From Muribaculaceae bacterium (GTDB lineage: Bacteria > Bacteroidota > Bacteroidia > Bacteroidales > Muribaculaceae): 7,752 nucleotides of DNA. This document shows positions 6,995-7,752 of the stretch, one piece after another. The translations under genes and the position numbers were made by a program. The DNA lies in assembly GCA_029057255.1 (NCBI GenBank), contig JAICZO010000100.1:1-7752 (forward strand), read 5' to 3'. The notes under the pieces were generated by a model, which saw nothing but the letters and a program-made list of their open reading frames with translations, had not been told where the DNA came from and ran no database searches. Position 1 is the first letter of the stretch, and each line of letters begins with the position of its first letter.

Positions 6995-7588
6995 TTATTC
7001 GGAGCATCCGGGATAGTCCATGCCCATATAGTGTTCGCGGGGATGGTCGCAGGCGGGACACTCTACGGGAGGCTCCTTGCCTGTATATTCATAGCCGCAC
7101 ACGAGGCACTTCCAGACAATCTCGTGGTCGCGTTTCCATACGGTGCCGTCATTTACCTGACGCAGATAGTGGAGGAAACGGTTGCGGTGACTCATCTCTA
7201 TTTCGGCGATTGAGCTGAAGTGCTCTGCTATCTCGTCGAAGCCTTCTTCCTTGGCGGTCGCGGCAAACTGTGTGTACATCTCGTAGCCTTCGGTCTGCTC
7301 CTCGTCGGCGGCAGCCTCGAGGTTCTGAGCCGTTGTGCCGATAACGCCGGCGTCGACGTTGAGAGTGATGGGTAAGTTGCCCCCCTTGAGCAACTTGAAG
7401 TATACCTTGGCGTGGCGCAACTCGTTGGCGGCAGTCTCGGTAAAGACCTCGGCGATAGGGAAATATTTCTCTTTCTCTGCCTGTGTCGCATAGAAAGTGT
7501 AGCGGCTGTAGGCAGCTGATTCGGCCATATAGGAAATCAGCAGATTCTTTTCAGTCTGTGTTCCTTTGATACTTTTCTTCTTGGTCAT
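6995..7588 (-). CDS. rbr: Rubrerythrin
   Basis: This cytoplasmic non-haem iron protein reduces hydrogen peroxide to water and is a main oxidative-stress defence in anaerobes. It has 197 aa, close to the usual length of about 191. The N-terminal ferritin-like domain opens with SIKGTQTEKNLL and carries the di-iron ligands E23, E56, H59, E97, E100, E131 and H134, including two ExxH motifs (ELRH at 56-59, EMSH at 131-134). The C-terminal rubredoxin-like domain binds one iron through C161-x2-C164 and C177-x2-C180 (CLVCGYEY, ECPACDHP). All expected ligands are present, so it should be active; electrons would come through its rubredoxin centre from a cellular reductase. I chose the ATG at 7588 (MTKKKSIKG) because it matches the family N-terminus. 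A GTG at 7633 would add 15 residues and run through the inverted repeats upstream. It ends in its own terminator. Confidence 0.97.
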   Translation of the reverse strand: MTKKKSIKGTQTEKNLLISYMAESAAYSRYTFYATQAEKEKYFPIAEVFTETAANELRHAKVYFKLLKGGNLPITLNVDAGVIGTTAQNLEAAADEEQTEGYEMYTQFAATAKEEGFDEIAEHFSSIAEIEMSHRNRFLHYLRQVNDGTVWKRDHEIVWKCLVCGYEYTGKEPPVECPACDHPREHYMGMDYPGCSE

Positions 7589-7595
7589 GATGGGA

Positions 7596-7634
7596 GGTGT
7601 TTTTAGTAGGTTTATCGAACGATAGATAAACACC
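7596..7634. promoter_or_regulatory. Nested inverted repeats upstream of rbr
   Basis: Three overlapping symmetric elements lie within 50 bases of the rbr ATG. GTTTATC/GATAAAC pairs 7610-7616 with 7625-7631. TATCG-AA-CGATA occupies 7613-7624. GGTGTTT/AAACACC pairs 7596-7602 with 7628-7634. They may be a transcription-factor site or alternative folds of the mRNA leader. No TAnnTTTG box is visible nearby. A role in peroxide or oxygen control is only inferred from the gene's function. Confidence 0.35.
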
Positions 7635-7671
7635 CCGTGACCTGAGAATGTTCACGCGCCGCTGCCGCAAG

Positions 7672-7752
7672 TCACCGCGCCGTCTCCTGCTCGAGGATGA
7701 GGCGGGCCACCGCGGCGGTGTAGTTCGGCTCGATTCGGATGTCGGCGGCGGC
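7672..7752 (-). CDS. C-terminal end of an unidentified protein (5' part outside window)
   Basis: The minus strand is open from the right edge to a TGA at 7672-7674 and encodes 26 residues ending TAAVARLILEQETAR. Its GC-rich codons resemble those of the neighbouring real genes. It lies upstream of rbr in the same direction, 83 bases from the rbr start, with no clear terminator between. I do not recognise the family from so short a fragment, and it could be a chance open frame. Confidence 0.5.
   Translation of the reverse strand, partial: AAADIRIEPNYTAAVARLILEQETAR

Noticed and set aside
6729..7061. Minus-strand open frame of 110 codons between rbr and the adaptor
   Set aside because: It overlaps the end of rbr in another frame, runs through the strong terminator and the AT-rich promoter region, and shows no protein features.
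6781..7218. Plus-strand open frame of 145 codons spanning the efflux upstream region and the rbr 3' end
   Set aside because: It crosses the rbr terminator and is antisense to rubrerythrin, and its translation resembles no family.
7636..7656. CGTGA/TCACG inverted repeat upstream of rbr as a terminator of the preceding gene
   Set aside because: The arms are only five bases with an 11-base loop, and no T tract follows in the minus direction.

Overview
The window looks like chromosomal DNA of a GC-rich Bacteroidales bacterium. Three things point there. The RND permease, its adaptor and the outer-membrane factor have Bacteroidetes-style sequences. Start codons have no clear Shine-Dalgarno sequence in front of them. 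The upstream regions carry matches to the Bacteroidetes -7 box TAnnTTTG. A Muribaculaceae-like or related gut lineage is my guess from GC richness and protein style; I cannot prove it. Every gene I can support lies on the minus strand, so the genetic order runs from right to left.

In transcription order: (i) 7752-7672, the last 26 codons of an unidentified gene that enters from outside the window. (ii) 7588-6995, rubrerythrin (rbr), a peroxide-scavenging di-iron protein with a C-terminal rubredoxin domain, preceded by a cluster of small inverted repeats and followed by a strong intrinsic terminator (6936-6982). (iii) 6935-6720, an AT-rich promoter region with a TAnnTTTG match and a perfect operator-like inverted repeat. 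(iv) 6719-723, a complete tripartite efflux operon in the order adaptor lipoprotein, RND permease (1129 aa), outer-membrane TolC-like lipoprotein, ending at a strong intrinsic terminator (641-690). (v) 570-1, the first 190 codons of an LpxA-family acyltransferase with its own promoter-like box; its 3' end is outside the window.

The three efflux genes form a full envelope-spanning pump. The inner-membrane permease keeps the proton-relay residues (D405, D406, K1011, R1041). The adaptor lipoprotein bridges it to the outer-membrane channel, and the operon supplies its own channel. No regulator gene is visible in the window. Rubrerythrin (oxygen and peroxide defence of an anaerobe) and LpxA (lipid A synthesis) are neighbours separated by terminators and need not be linked to the pump.

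I found no mobile element, CRISPR array, RNA gene or clearly new system. The points most worth a second look are the enlarged TM6-TM7 loop of the permease with two extra hydrophobic segments, the operator-like palindrome before the efflux operon, the nested inverted repeats before rbr, and the isolated, somewhat divergent LpxA.
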